64,000 bases of DNA. It comes from Acholoe squamosa. Taxonomy: Eukaryota > Annelida > Polychaeta > Phyllodocida > Polynoidae. The position numbers and the translations under genes were made by a program. Location of the stretch: NCBI GenBank assembly GCA_949317995.1, contig OX439049.1:13764395-13828394 (forward strand), in the 5' to 3' direction. Below, in pieces: positions 1 to 10,275 of this stretch. The notes below the pieces were generated by a model that ran no database searches, had not been told where the DNA came from, and saw nothing but the letters and a program-made list of their open reading frames with translations. The number at the start of each line of letters is the position of its first letter. Positions within the stretch are counted from its first letter, which is position 1.

Positions 1-511
1 TTATGGTGAGTAGCTTACACAGTATTTGAGCTGCTCTTTGTTATAGGTTAGGTATAGTATATTGCTCAATTTTTAACAAAAAGTAGATCCTTCGTTATAT
101 ATTTACACATGTTTAATATGTATAAATATACATCCATCAGTCACCACGTGAAGGTAGATCTACATGACTGACACAATTTTGAAAAAATAAAGGCCTAAAG
201 TTAAAAATTTTGGAACAAAAACAATGTTTCCTATCTCTTTATGAGCTAAGTAGATATATAGATACATATGAATGGCATATATTGTATATTTCATTTTACC
301 TAACCTACGTTGAATAAAATGAAGATATTGAATGCCTTGTTTTTAGCTTTTATTTTCACCCGATCTGGATCAAGTGATAACATAAAGCCTAATTATTTGA
401 GAAGCAGATTTTTAACCAGATCTGGATCAAGCATAAAAATACAGCTTCCTTATTTGTACATATACCTACATGCTTAATATGCAGAGACAGGTGAATACAT
501 TGCTTTTGTAG
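1..511. other. AT-rich DNA without a recognisable gene
   Basis: No coding region is supported here. A short direct duplication is visible: an AGATCTGGATCAAG-type segment occurs near 362 and again near 418. The rest is low-complexity AT-rich sequence. Confidence 0.5.
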
Positions 512-1243
512 TTATTTCAAATGAAGTTGGAGAAAGCTTTCATTTTCTATCGTGTTTCTGATGATCTGAAAGAAGGAAAAATTCTTGATTGCTTGAGTCA
601 GCCCTTTTTGTTCTATGTTTTTTATAATCAGCATGGTAACATCTAAATCTCTTATGTAGTATGATTTCCCTACATATTTTTTTTTGTGAGAAAAATATGT
701 TCCCTTCATGAACATTTGAGCCAAGAAAAATATGAAGTCTTTCTTGGTAAATCCTTTTTTTGCCAATTTTGCGATATCTTTTGATCTAAAGCAGGCCAAC
801 ATTTCATTTTCATTTATTATTTGACTCAGTAATTGAGCCAAATAGAAGCTGTGCCCTTTGTCTATTTTGCAATTGAATAAAAAGATAGCCTGAAAAATAC
901 GCAAAGCACTTTCTATTGCTACGTACAATGACTTTTTTGAGGGCTGGTGTTTGAAAATGTAACTTTTATGGCTGGCTTCTTTGTACATTTCATGTGAATA
1001 ATGACAGACAGAATTGTGGTATGGGCACATTTTGATATAGTTTTGCCCTGTCCAGTAGCTTTTTATAGATAGCTTTCCACATTTATTTTGTTTCCCATCT
1101 AAGCAATCACACAAAGAATATGAATCTTGTTTCCTTCTTTTAAATCCTGTTGGAACACTTACCTTATTAAAGGCTGGTAGTTTAATGCTCAAAATCCGAG
1201 CAAATAGAAATAAAATATACTGCATTGAGTAAGCCTTCCCCAT
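512..1243 (-). CDS. Uncharacterised 243-residue protein
   Basis: A clean minus-strand frame of 243 codons starting at an ATG at 1243. I do not recognise the family. The first half contains a Cys/His cluster (CDC, then a Cys after about 8 residues, then CPYHNSVCHYSH) that could bind zinc. The second half is Lys- and Phe-rich with predicted helices. There is no signal peptide or membrane segment. Its AT-rich, Lys-rich composition resembles the virus-like genes at 8.4-32 kb more than the exons of the host Mff gene, so it may be a leftover viral gene, but this is inference. The next gene on the left is outside the window. On the right it faces the 76-bp tandem array, which would lie in its promoter region. 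Confidence 0.5.
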   Translation of the reverse strand: MGKAYSMQYILFLFARILSIKLPAFNKVSVPTGFKRRKQDSYSLCDCLDGKQNKCGKLSIKSYWTGQNYIKMCPYHNSVCHYSHEMYKEASHKSYIFKHQPSKKSLYVAIESALRIFQAIFLFNCKIDKGHSFYLAQLLSQIINENEMLACFRSKDIAKLAKKGFTKKDFIFFLAQMFMKGTYFSHKKKYVGKSYYIRDLDVTMLIIKNIEQKGLTQAIKNFSFFQIIRNTIENESFLQLHLK

Positions 1244-1400
1244 TTTTCTGGTTCTTTGCCATTTTCCTGTTTAGTTTGAGCATATAAAGGGTAAAAGCAT
1301 TTTTTATGAAATAGGGAGGAGCTATGTAAATAGGGAGGGGTCTGTTTCAGCCAATCCCTGTAGCTATAGTTAAACAGACAGGAAAAGTTATTGCCATTGT

Positions 1401-2095
1401 GCAGTTAGGTTGAATAAGGCACTGCGTAGTTAGTTTTTAACCTGGCTTTTTATCAGTGGTAAAAAGTAGGATTTTGCGCAGTTAGTTGAATAAGGCACTG
1501 CGTAGTTAGTTTTTGATCTAGCTTTTTATCAGTGGTAAAAAGTAGGATTTTGCGCAGTTAGTTGAATAAGGCACTGCGTAGTTAGTTTTTGATCTGGCTT
1601 TTTATTAGTGGTAAAAAGTAGGATTTGCGCAGTTAGTTGAATAAGGCACTGCGTAGTTAGTTTTTGATCTAGCTTTTTATCAGTGGTAAAAAGTAGGATT
1701 TTGCGCAGTCAGTTGAATAAGGCACTGCGTAGTTAGTTTTTGATCTAGCTTTTTATCAGTGGTAAAAAGTAGGATTTTGCGCAGTTAGTTGAATAAGGCA
1801 CTGCGTAGTTAGTTTTTGATCTGGCTTTTTATCAGTGGTAAAAAGTAGGATTTGCGCAGTTAGTTGAATAAGGCACTGCGTAGTTAGTTTTTGATCTAGC
1901 TTTTTATCAGTGGTAAAAAGTAGGATTTTGCGCAGTTAGTTGAATAAGGCACTGCGTAGTTAGTTTTTGATCTGGCTTTTTATCAGTGGTAAAAAGTAGT
2001 ATTTTGCGTAGTAAGTTGAATAAGGCACTGCGTAGTTAGTTTTTAACCTAACTTTTATCTGCAGTAAAAAGGGGGAAATCCTTTTCTTTCTGCGC
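1401..2095. repeat. 76-bp tandem array, nine copies
   Basis: The segment GTTGAATAAGGCACTGCG recurs at 1409, 1485, 1561, 1636, 1712, 1788, 1863, 1939 and 2015, a spacing of 75-76 bp. Each unit also contains TTTTTATCAGTGGTAAAAAG, which has an inner hairpin. Copies are over 95% alike in the middle and decay at the right edge (about 2040-2200), as expected for a recently amplified array. No open frame runs through it. Confidence 0.95.
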
Positions 2096-3259
2096 AGCTA
2101 TGTTTGAATCAGGTATTGCATAGTTATTTTTTGATTTGCTTTTTTATTTGTCGTAAATAAAGGTGGAAATTTATATTTTTTTACGCATTTGTGTTTAGAA
2201 GTTAATGCACAGTTTTATTTCAGTCTATCGCACAGGAATAGGGTAGACAGTAGGAATAGATTTATAATGATAAAGTCATGACAATAGAGTGTTGTTTTTT
2301 ACCAAGATTTTTTATTTCATAGACAGATAAATCTCACTTTACTGCGCTGGTGAGATTTTTCGCTGTTTAGCAGAATATTTCATGAGTATACGTATTAATT
2401 TTTTAGGATTGACATCCATAGACCTGCCATGGTATCCACTATAGTTGACGCTAGGCCTACCATGGTATCTGCTGTTGTCGATGCTAGCCCTCAATGGGTT
2501 AAGCACAGCATGAGTGGTAGGTTTTTTACGAGTTATAGCATAGCAGGTGCAGTGCTGTTGAGTTAATATAATACTACGTTGTACTTTATAATAACATGTT
2601 TTGATTAAGTGCTGGAGAGGCTTGGGCACATGAGGCTCCTTAACCTTTGAAACAGAACCACACCTTTCTTATTCCAGATCACATTTTTTGGATATGCTCT
2701 TGAAGCATTGTAAGTACTATGTATACTTTTTAAGAGCAATTTCATCACTTTACTGAAACTACAGTAAATCTTAATTGTTAAGATAGGTGAAAATTTAAAG
2801 CTTTAGTTTTTATGTATGTATTATTGTTTTAGTCTACGTTAATCTGTCTTCATTAAAAGCTGCGTGGTTTTTTTTGGTCAGTGTCTATTGTCTATCCTTT
2901 CTAAGGTTTATCCCATTAGCTTTTTTAAACCTTGCTTGTGTATCAAGTAAAAGCAGAGCAGGGAACTACGTCTTGAATAAAGATATATGTATATATATGG
3001 GGTACATCTGTAAAAAGGGAAATAGCGCAGAGTTAACTCTTTAAGAGCCTCAGTTTTTTTGTTTTTATGCTTTATCCCTTTGACTATCATGCTGCTGTTG
3101 TAAAGAGCCGTTAACATTTTTGTTTTATTTGACTGTTATGCTTGTTTCACAGACAATAATGTTACTATAATGCAGAGCTGTTATGGTGATAAATTAATCG
3201 TTATGGATATATTTTCTGCATTTTTATAACTCAAGAGCGTTATGCATTAATGTAGTCAC
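2096..3259. other. Non-coding stretch between two arrays
   Basis: Only short chance frames are present (for example one of 96 codons on the minus strand at 2339-2629, with no family resemblance). Degenerate remains of the 76-bp unit reach about 2210. Nothing else is supported. Confidence 0.4.
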
Positions 3260-3267
3260 CTTTAAAG

Positions 3268-3592
3268 ATCTATAACAGAAGATTTATACATGGAAGCAAC
3301 TACCTTTTATGCGAAGATTTATATATGGAAGTTACTGCATCTTAACTAAGATGTATAAATGGAAGTAACTATGTTTTATGCGAAGATTTATATATGGAAG
3401 AAACTGCGTCTTAACTAAGATGTATAAAAAGAAGTAGTTATGTTTTATGCGAAGATTTATATATGGAAGTAATTGCGTCTTAACTAAGATCCATATATGG
3501 AAGTAACTACGTCTTAACTAAGGTCCATACATGGAAGTAACTACGTCTTAGTAAACTTCCATATATGGACTATTGCGTCTCAACTAGATAAT
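3268..3592. repeat. 69-bp tandem array with palindromic core
   Basis: GCGAAGATTTATATATGGAA starts at 3311, 3380 and 3449, a 69-bp period. Each unit contains a diverged inner half-repeat, and the last copies contain TCCATATATGGA-type palindromes. The array lies directly downstream of the 3' end of the minus-strand glycoprotein gene. Confidence 0.85.
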
Positions 3593-3673
3593 GATATGTA
3601 GACAACTAGCATAGTTACATGTTAATCTCATTGTGTTTTATCGTTTTCAAGCCTGTAGCTTAAAAGAAAATAC

Positions 3674-6232
3674 TTAAGCCTGAAAAGATCTGAGTGGCTG
3701 CATTTCCACTTCATCTCTAGCTGTGCTAGGAGTAGATTGATTAGGTCTGTATATTACGGACCTTTTACGTTTTTTAATTAACAGTGCTGTGATTATTGAT
3801 ACACATATCACCAAAGGTGTTAATGCACTACCTATTACAATGCCTGTAATAGTCATCCATTTTCCCCTTGAGGGGTTAAGTGACGCAGGGGGAGAAGAGG
3901 GGCTCACAGAGGTAGAGTTTGGCCCCTCCCATATCGTCTGAGGGGTGATATAAGTTAGTGTTCTTGAAGGCGCGATAGATTTGGTGCTTGGTGATCCTCC
4001 GTGTAAGGAGTCTGGAGAGACAGATACAGTTTTCCTTTTGGTCCCTGACGTTGGAGGCGAGTTTGGTTTCCTTCTCAAAGAAGATTCCCATGCCAAGGTA
4101 GTGGGAGAGTTAAACACGGTTTCCTTCCTGCTACCTTTTTCAGAGGTAAGTATTTTCCTGAAATTGTATGAAAATTTAACAATTATTTGATCACATTGTA
4201 TGAACCTTTAGATTTAAGCAGTGTATAATTGTTTAAAGTTGATCAAATCTGGATGTAAAGTTGCTTAAATCTGTTAAATGATCGTCTTTATGCACTTTTT
4301 ATCAGCTTTAAGCGGGAAATGCTTTAACTTGCTTTAAGTGGATAAAAGATGCTTAAAGAAGGCTATCAAGCACATTTAAGCAACTTTACACCCAGATTTT
4401 ATCAACTTTACATTGCTTAAATCTGAAGGTTCATGCAGTGTTAGATATGAAGTTAAGGGAAATATAATTTTCAGGTAATTACACTAGCATAAAATTAAGC
4501 TGATTTATGTATATTTTATAAATGAAATACAGATTGAATATTTTCATTGTTTTATTAGAAATAGATAACAATAATTTTATGCTTACTTGTTATCTTTAGA
4601 GAAGCTGATTTTTTCTTTTGCTTGCTGAATTTCCTTAGTGGGAAAAGTAAGAGCAGGATGAGAAATCATAGACGTTGTTCTTGAAGTAGAGCTAGTTTGA
4701 GTGAGGAAGGACGGCAGGAGAGGTTTAGAAGTAGAAGATCTGGTAGAATTAGCAGTGGATGAATCCATATCATGCTCTGTGAAGGCTGTGGACAAAGCCT
4801 CTGGGCTAATGTCATAGAGGAGAGGAGGATGGGTTACGTGCTCCACAGATAGGATTTTTTGGTTCTTAGGCTTCAGGTTGGTCTCAGTAGCTAACGTTGA
4901 TCTGAAAATAAAGAAATGAAAAATATTCTTAAGTTATAGTATTTTATTACATGATATTTTTGAAAGTGAAACTTTATGTTAAGTTTGGGAATTGTTTGAA
5001 CCAGATATTATATTGTATTTTCCTTGGTTTTTGTTTTTGAGCTCTATGTTACCTGCTGATTTAAGAAAGGTTTATGTCCTTTGGTGTCAGAGGTCTGAAC
5101 ATGGTAATAGTGTGGTTTTTTTACATCAGCCTTTAAACTTACCTTGGAAAAGAAGTAGGGCCGAAAGTAGAGTAAGGTTTTGTAGCCATTGAAGGATAAT
5201 TTGATGTAGGAAGGCTTGATTTAGGCGTAGCAATAGAAGAAAGATGTGTAGAGGTTGATGTTGCAGTGTTTGAGCTCGGCTTAGGCATAGAATGAGTAGC
5301 TGTAGTAGCAGGACGTGTAGTGGTAGATATAGCCGTATTTAAGCCTGGTTTAGACGTAGAGTGTATAGCAGGAGAAGAAGGACGTGCAGTTGTTGGCTTA
5401 GTGTATTTCAATCTGGAATCAAAAGACAAAAGAAAGATTTAGTTCAAAGTAGGCTCTCTATAGTGGGAATATAGTTGTTTCATATGAAGACAAGGGATAT
5501 GCAGCAAAATCTATTTGTTTAACTTAACCTAATGAGGCCTGAAGTTGAGAATGCTTAACATCCATGCAGGGCCTGATGTTGAGTATTCTCAACACTATGC
5601 AGGGCCTGATGTTGAGTATAATTGGCATTACTATATTGATACGGTAGCCATGTTTGGAATTGTGAGATAGATTTAATTGACCTGCTATTATTGGTCTGAT
5701 GATTTTTTAGACCTATTTCAGGGAAGAGGAATTCAAATTTGAGGAGTCTAGAGTGATACAGACGATAGAATCATGTCAAAAATAAGATCAAAGTTATGGG
5801 GACTGTATGCTGGTTAGCAAGGTCTCGCCCCTGGTAAATATTCTGCTCAAAATTTAGGTCTCTAGCCTACCAAAAGGCTCTTTCAGCCAGTCCTTAATGG
5901 GTTAAGTTGAAATAGAAACAAATTGGTGTAGCATTTTCTTACCTGCATAAACCAGCATCGCAATAATATATTCCATGGTTTGTCGTGAGTTTCTCTAGGA
6001 AAGGGAAAACATTTTGATGGTATGAAATAACGTCCGTATTGTTCCCTTCTATGTCCTGGATTTTTATGAAAGATGTGACAAAAGAAAGATGAGAAGCTGT
6101 TATAGCTTGAATGCATTCAATATGTTGATGACATATCAAAGTAGATCCTGTGAAGGCACATTGACAATTGTGTTGCACTGTCTGCATATAACAGACTTGC
6201 AGAAACCCAACTAGGAGCCACAGAGTTTTCAT
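3674..6232 (-). CDS. Four-exon mucin-like type I membrane glycoprotein
   Basis: Four minus-strand exons join cleanly: 6232-5943, 5412-5143, 4901-4587 and 4157-3674. Each junction has GT donors (GTAAG) and pyrimidine-AG acceptors, and all three introns are phase 2. The sum is 1359 nt, or 452 residues plus stop. Exon 1 gives a signal peptide (MKTLWLLVGFLQVCYMQ) and a small ectodomain with about eight Cys. Exons 2 and 3 are Ser/Thr/Pro-rich, like a heavily O-glycosylated stalk. Exon 4 holds more stalk, a membrane segment (ITGIVIGSALTPLVICVSII), a basic stop-transfer (KKRKR) and a roughly 30-residue tail. Equal-phase exons suit stalk lengthening by exon duplication. I do not recognise the ectodomain. 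It could be a host surface protein or an attachment/envelope-type protein of the neighbouring element; the sequence alone does not decide. Confidence 0.7.
4192..4441. mobile_element. MITE-like inverted repeat in intron 3 of the glycoprotein gene
   Basis: About 65-70 bp at the left edge (TTGTATGAACCTTTAGATTT onward) is matched in reverse complement at the right edge, giving a 250-bp foldback with long imperfect arms. There is no coding capacity. It lies wholly inside the intron 4158-4586, so it leaves the reading frame intact. Confidence 0.7.
5530..5630. repeat. Short direct repeats, about 45 bp
   Basis: Units containing GGCCTGATGTTGAGTAT appear twice and a diverged version (GGCCTGAAGTTGAGAAT) once, in the intron between exons 1 and 2 of the glycoprotein gene. 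Confidence 0.6.
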
Positions 6233-6512
6233 GTTGAATGCTGATATTAAGCAAAGTATAAACGTCCTAGTTAGATAGCTGCAGCTGAATCCCTCTTTTT
6301 AGACATTATATCCCTCTTTGAGATAAAGAAACAAAACAATAGAGGAAAGGAAGATGTTTGACCTGCAGATAAAGTTTGCTTGCCTGAAGATAAACCTATG
6401 ACTCATACACTTTAGATACCGAGGTGTAGAAATAGAATTTCTGTTGTTTAGCATCATAGAAAGAATCCAGGGAGATAAATATATCTAAACAGTCGCGGTC
6501 CTTAGCCTGACA

Positions 6513-6584
6513 GGATGGCGCAGTGGTAGCGCGTTCGCTCACATATCTCTAGGTTGCGGGTACGAATCCTGCTGTCGGCGTTCG
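6513..6584 (+). other. tRNA-like SINE head
   Basis: A Pol III A box (TGGCGCAGTGG) and a B box with one mismatch (GGTACGAATCC) are correctly spaced. A T-stem (GCGGG/CCTGC) forms, but the anticodon stem does not and the acceptor stem is imperfect. It is better read as a SINE head or tRNA pseudogene than as a working tRNA. Confidence 0.6.
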
Positions 6585-6888
6585 ACGTTGAAGTGTTTTT
6601 TCTTTTATGACTTAGAGTCTGTAACACTGGCGATATTTCCTGCGCTGCATCTGCTACAGCAAAGCAACACTGTTAGCTTTCTCTGCTGCAATAAACATTG
6701 TTTTGAAACTGATTTCATTTTTTTGTTTCAGGGTTAAACGTATATCCCTGTTTCCAGAGCAGCAGAAATCTGAAACAACGTACAAGGCAGGGACTGTGCT
6801 TGTGACTAGGATAGCATAACACAGAGCTGCCCTCTGGAGATAAAACTGAGAAGTAAATTCTGCGGATCTTATGAAGGTAGGCTATAGT

Positions 6889-7105
6889 ATAGTATGGGTG
6901 TGGACTACTAAATTCGACATGATGACATGATTATTCCTTAAAATCAACATGTGACATGAGCTTTAGTTACATGAGGTAAAGAATTAGTAACATGACATAG
7001 GTCCTTTTTAAATTCGACATGGGACATGTAAGGTTTTTAGAGGTGACATGGACATGAGAATTTAAATGACATGTGACATGTAACATGGAAGACCTCCTAT
7101 CCATA
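6889..7105 (+). repeat. Dispersed GACATG-rich repeat (copy 1)
   Basis: A roughly 220-bp block full of GACATG/ACATGTGACATG motifs. The same block, reverse-complemented, lies at about 33390-33612, on the other side of the virus-like element. It also resembles part of the SINE-associated sequence at 38773-38815. It is therefore more likely a dispersed repeat than a terminal repeat of the element. Confidence 0.75.
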
Positions 7106-7400
7106 CCCTCTATAGTATAAATTTTCTTAAAGGGTGATAAATGATTATGCTTTTTAGCCTTGTTAATGCATGATTGAAAAATTTAGTTAGTAGCTACGTT
7201 ACATCCTTTTACTGCTGTTTAGTGTTTCTTGGTAATATTATAGTAAGGAGCTGATAGGACGTTGGTTACTGTAACTTTGAAGAGAAGTATTTCTGTGTGG
7301 ACATTAAAGACTGTGATTAAAATTACGGTGTATAGGATATAAAACAGTAGTGAGATCCTTTGTTTATATGATTTTATAACTTAAAAATTTATCTTTTTAG

Positions 7401-7506
7401 GTACACTTTAAGAAACATTGCTGCACTAGCTGCGTACTATACGTCAGCAGCTACTTTGACTGTCTGCCTTACTCGAGTATACATTGTTGCACATCATAGC
7501 CTCCTG
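7401..7506 (+). other. Candidate untranslated leader exon A
   Basis: The block is flanked by an acceptor (TTATCTTTTTAG) and a strong donor (CTG|GTAAGT). Its 106 nt contain no ATG, which fits a 5' leader exon. It ends CATAGCCTCCTG, very like the end of leader exon B, so the two look like duplicates. A TATAAAA lies about 60 bp upstream. This is inference; no transcript data are available. Confidence 0.4.
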
Positions 7507-7858
7507 GTAAGTGATAAACAGCTTATTGTTGAATAGTTTAGTGTAGACTACTGAAATCGATATGGCTACACAGGTTATTTTAGGCTTAATAACATGAAAC
7601 ATGAAAAAGTTTTTTGAAATAGATAAGGCGACACAAACAATATTTAAAAATAGATAATGATATAACCTTTTCTTAGAATTGATATGGAGACTTGGTGTTC
7701 CACATGAAAACTGATAACTATAATTTTTTAGAGAATCTTTTCAGTAGAGTAATTGATAGTAGAAATTAAAATTACAGGGATAAGGATGGCTGAAAAATCT
7801 TTTATTTGCATAATTTATTTTTTTGTGAGGGTGTAATTTAAAACTTTATTTATTCCAG

Positions 7859-7948
7859 AGCAGGAAACCATACCCGTATTCTGCTGGCAACAGAGAGCAG
7901 ATTATAGCAGCAGACAACTCAAACAACGCAGTGCAGTGCTGCCTCCTG
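7859..7948 (+). other. Candidate untranslated leader exon B
   Basis: Acceptor TTTATTCCAG and donor CTG|GTGAGG flank 90 nt with no ATG. The intron-like DNA on both sides also matches the DNA around exon A, so an exon-plus-intron unit seems to have been duplicated. Possible downstream acceptors are at 8387, 10275 and 12320, each just before a gene's ATG. Confidence 0.4.
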
Positions 7949-8392
7949 GTGAGGGAATTTATGACTTTTACTAGCAGCTTGATGTTCCATGCAAAAATTG
8001 ATCGTTGTAAATCTTTAGAGAATTATTTCTGTGAAGACATTGATAGCAGTAATTGAAATTATGAGTATCAAAGTCAAGAACGGCTGTGAAATGTTTATTT
8101 GCATGATTTTATTTTTTTGAGACATCATAAGTGACTATTTTATTTATTTTAAGGAATACTTTAATTGATATTACTGTGTAAGCTGTATGTTATACCCCAG
8201 TGACGAAAAATACAAATATTTGAGCTTGAAAATATTTCTAGGAAATAATTTATATGATTTTTTTCGTTATAGTTTGAAGCTGTCAAAGTTCCTAAGGCAG
8301 TTGATAGTTCCTGCTGCAAAAGTTTACGAGACATTCGTAGTTTGCTGATTTACCAAGCAAGGTTGTAGCCTTTTAATTTGTTATGCAGTTAT

Positions 8393-9040
8393 ATGTCTAT
8401 TCAATACATAGTAAATAATATTGTTCTTATAGTTACTACAAATCCTAGTGCTAAAATAGATATAGAAAGTTTTAGGTCTCCAAAGAAAAGTATTTCTAAG
8501 TACAGGGGATCTATACATGTTGTAAGAAAAAACTTTTCTTTGAAATTTACAAGAAATGGATTTTGCTATATATTTTTGAAAAATAATTTTTCTTATTTAT
8601 TAAACAAAATAGATAAATTCGTTGTTAAATATTGTTTGCATTTTTATTCAAAATATTCTGAGATAGATTACCAGAAAATAAAAGTTAATTTATTGAATGT
8701 GCAATTAAGTATAGAAATAAATTTAAATAATCAGGGAACAAAGCTATATGAGCTTTTCTTAAAGCTTTTTTCTAGATTGCCTGAAAAATATATCTACAAA
8801 ATTAGAGAGTCAAATTCTTTTGAATCTTCTTGGCTTTTGTATGATCATAAAATAGCTGTCACCAAAAAATTGAATTATTTTTCTTCTTTTAGGCTATCTA
8901 ATAAATATCTTACTTTTACTTTAGGTCATAATTTTAAAGGAAATTGTATAGTAAAAGACACATCATTTTTTTCAGAATTGTGCTTTGAAATAAAGGAGGC
9001 ATTGCTTGAAATAAAAAAAGAAAAAATCAAGCTTCATTAA
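8393..9040 (+). CDS. Uncharacterised protein, possible TBP-like fold
   Basis: 215 residues from the first ATG at 8393; an in-frame TTG lies slightly upstream. A splice acceptor (TTAATTTGTTATGCAG) ends 5 nt before the ATG. The protein seems to contain two related halves, each with a strand-like N-(I/V)-x-L-x-(I/V) segment (NNIVLIV near residue 9; NVQLSIEI near 107), a helix, and a strand-strand-long-helix ending (FTRNGFCYIFLKNNF... and FTLGHNFKGNCIVKD...). That order resembles the two-lobed TATA-binding protein, but identity is very low. The gene is the first of the plus-strand series, with its stop one base before the next gene's ATG. I treat the TBP idea as a hypothesis only. Confidence 0.55.
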   Translation: MSIQYIVNNIVLIVTTNPSAKIDIESFRSPKKSISKYRGSIHVVRKNFSLKFTRNGFCYIFLKNNFSYLLNKIDKFVVKYCLHFYSKYSEIDYQKIKVNLLNVQLSIEINLNNQGTKLYELFLKLFSRLPEKYIYKIRESNSFESSWLLYDHKIAVTKKLNYFSSFRLSNKYLTFTLGHNFKGNCIVKDTSFFSELCFEIKEALLEIKKEKIKLH

Positions 9041-9041
9041 A

Positions 9042-10202
9042 ATGAAAGAAATTAAGGTAATTTCACATTTTTTTCTGGTTTTGTTTACTTTATTGTGTCA
9101 AGAAAAAAAAGAAAATCATGAATACTGGAGTAAAGTGAAACAAGAAGACACTCACTGTTTGTTTTACGTTACTGAACTGATCAGCAAACAGCAAAAAGAA
9201 AAAAAAATTCCAAGGGATAAAGTTATTGCTATATTAAAAGACGAAGCTTGGTCTTCTCTTGTTTTTTATATGAAAAAGGATGAAGCTTATAGCACATATT
9301 ATGGATATTGCATGACACAAAACAAAGCTAAAATTTTATCAGATTTGCTGTCTTCTCATAGTATTTTGGTAGAATGTGTTTGTGAAATTTTAAAAATAAA
9401 TATTCATTTTGCTTCGAAAAAACAAAGCACTGATTTTCATCCTTTACATAATTTTAGATCGAAGCCTGTAAATTTATTTTTAAATGAAGATCTGAAAAAA
9501 ATAACAGAATATTTTCCTTCACAAAGTAGAGTTAAAAATGAAAAAGAAAATAGTTTAAAAAGAAAAAGGAAATCTGATAATTTATTTTCTATGCCTAGCA
9601 ATTTTTATGAAGAAGAAAATTTCTCAGATAGCAGTGAAGATGAAAGCAAAGAAAAAAATGATGACTTACCTTATGAACCTAAAGCTAGCACTTCTGCTAT
9701 GCAAATGAGTGACAGCGAAGAAGAAAAAAAAGAAGAAAAATATTCTAAAAGTAAAGTATCAAGAAGTCAGTCAGAAGATAGTGCTATTATAAGTGATCCA
9801 GAATATATGTTCCTTAAAGATGATCTTGCATTGTCTGATAGTGAAGAAGAAAGTGAAAAAAATCAAAAAAATATTTGTCCTCCTAAAACCAAAAAAGAAT
9901 TAGAGAAAAAGAAAGTTCAAATAGAAAATAAAGTTCAGCATCTTAAAAATTTTCCTCCTTTAGCAACATTATTCAAAGACAAATTGGAACTAAGCCAGGC
10001 AAACATGGAATATTGTTTTCAAGTTATAGAGCGACTTCAAAAACATCTTGTAGTTTTATCGTCAAATATATTACCTGAAAATTTAGAGAAGTGTGCGAGA
10101 TGTCCACAGCACTGTTCTTATGCAGTTCTAAAAAGCACAAAAGACAAAAGAGGTCCGAAAATACCTAAACCAAAGAAAATTAAGATTTCACATGATTTAT
10201 GA
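9042..10202 (+). CDS. Uncharacterised charged protein with CxxCxxxC tail
   Basis: 386 residues. The first 20 residues include a hydrophobic run (VISHFFLVLFTLLC) that could be a signal anchor or a buried helix. Residues about 25-140 look globular, helical and rich in Lys and aromatics. About 165-290 is an acidic/Ser-rich linker with repeated SDSEEE-type segments, typical CK2 targets. About 290-345 is probably a coiled coil. Near the C-terminus is CARCPQHC, a possible zinc-binding knuckle, then a basic tail (KRGPKIPKPKKIKI) that could be a nuclear localisation signal. It follows the previous gene almost without gap, which suggests co-transcription. I do not recognise the family. Confidence 0.6.
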   Translation: MKEIKVISHFFLVLFTLLCQEKKENHEYWSKVKQEDTHCLFYVTELISKQQKEKKIPRDKVIAILKDEAWSSLVFYMKKDEAYSTYYGYCMTQNKAKILSDLLSSHSILVECVCEILKINIHFASKKQSTDFHPLHNFRSKPVNLFLNEDLKKITEYFPSQSRVKNEKENSLKRKRKSDNLFSMPSNFYEEENFSDSSEDESKEKNDDLPYEPKASTSAMQMSDSEEEKKEEKYSKSKVSRSQSEDSAIISDPEYMFLKDDLALSDSEEESEKNQKNICPPKTKKELEKKKVQIENKVQHLKNFPPLATLFKDKLELSQANMEYCFQVIERLQKHLVVLSSNILPENLEKCARCPQHCSYAVLKSTKDKRGPKIPKPKKIKISHDL

Positions 10203-10275
10203 TATATGTTAATGTAATTGTTCATATATTACATTGTTTATGATATATATATATATATATATATTTTTTCTCCAG

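Noticed and set aside
6513-6584. A functional tRNA gene
   Set aside because: The anticodon stem does not pair and the acceptor stem is imperfect, although A and B boxes are present.
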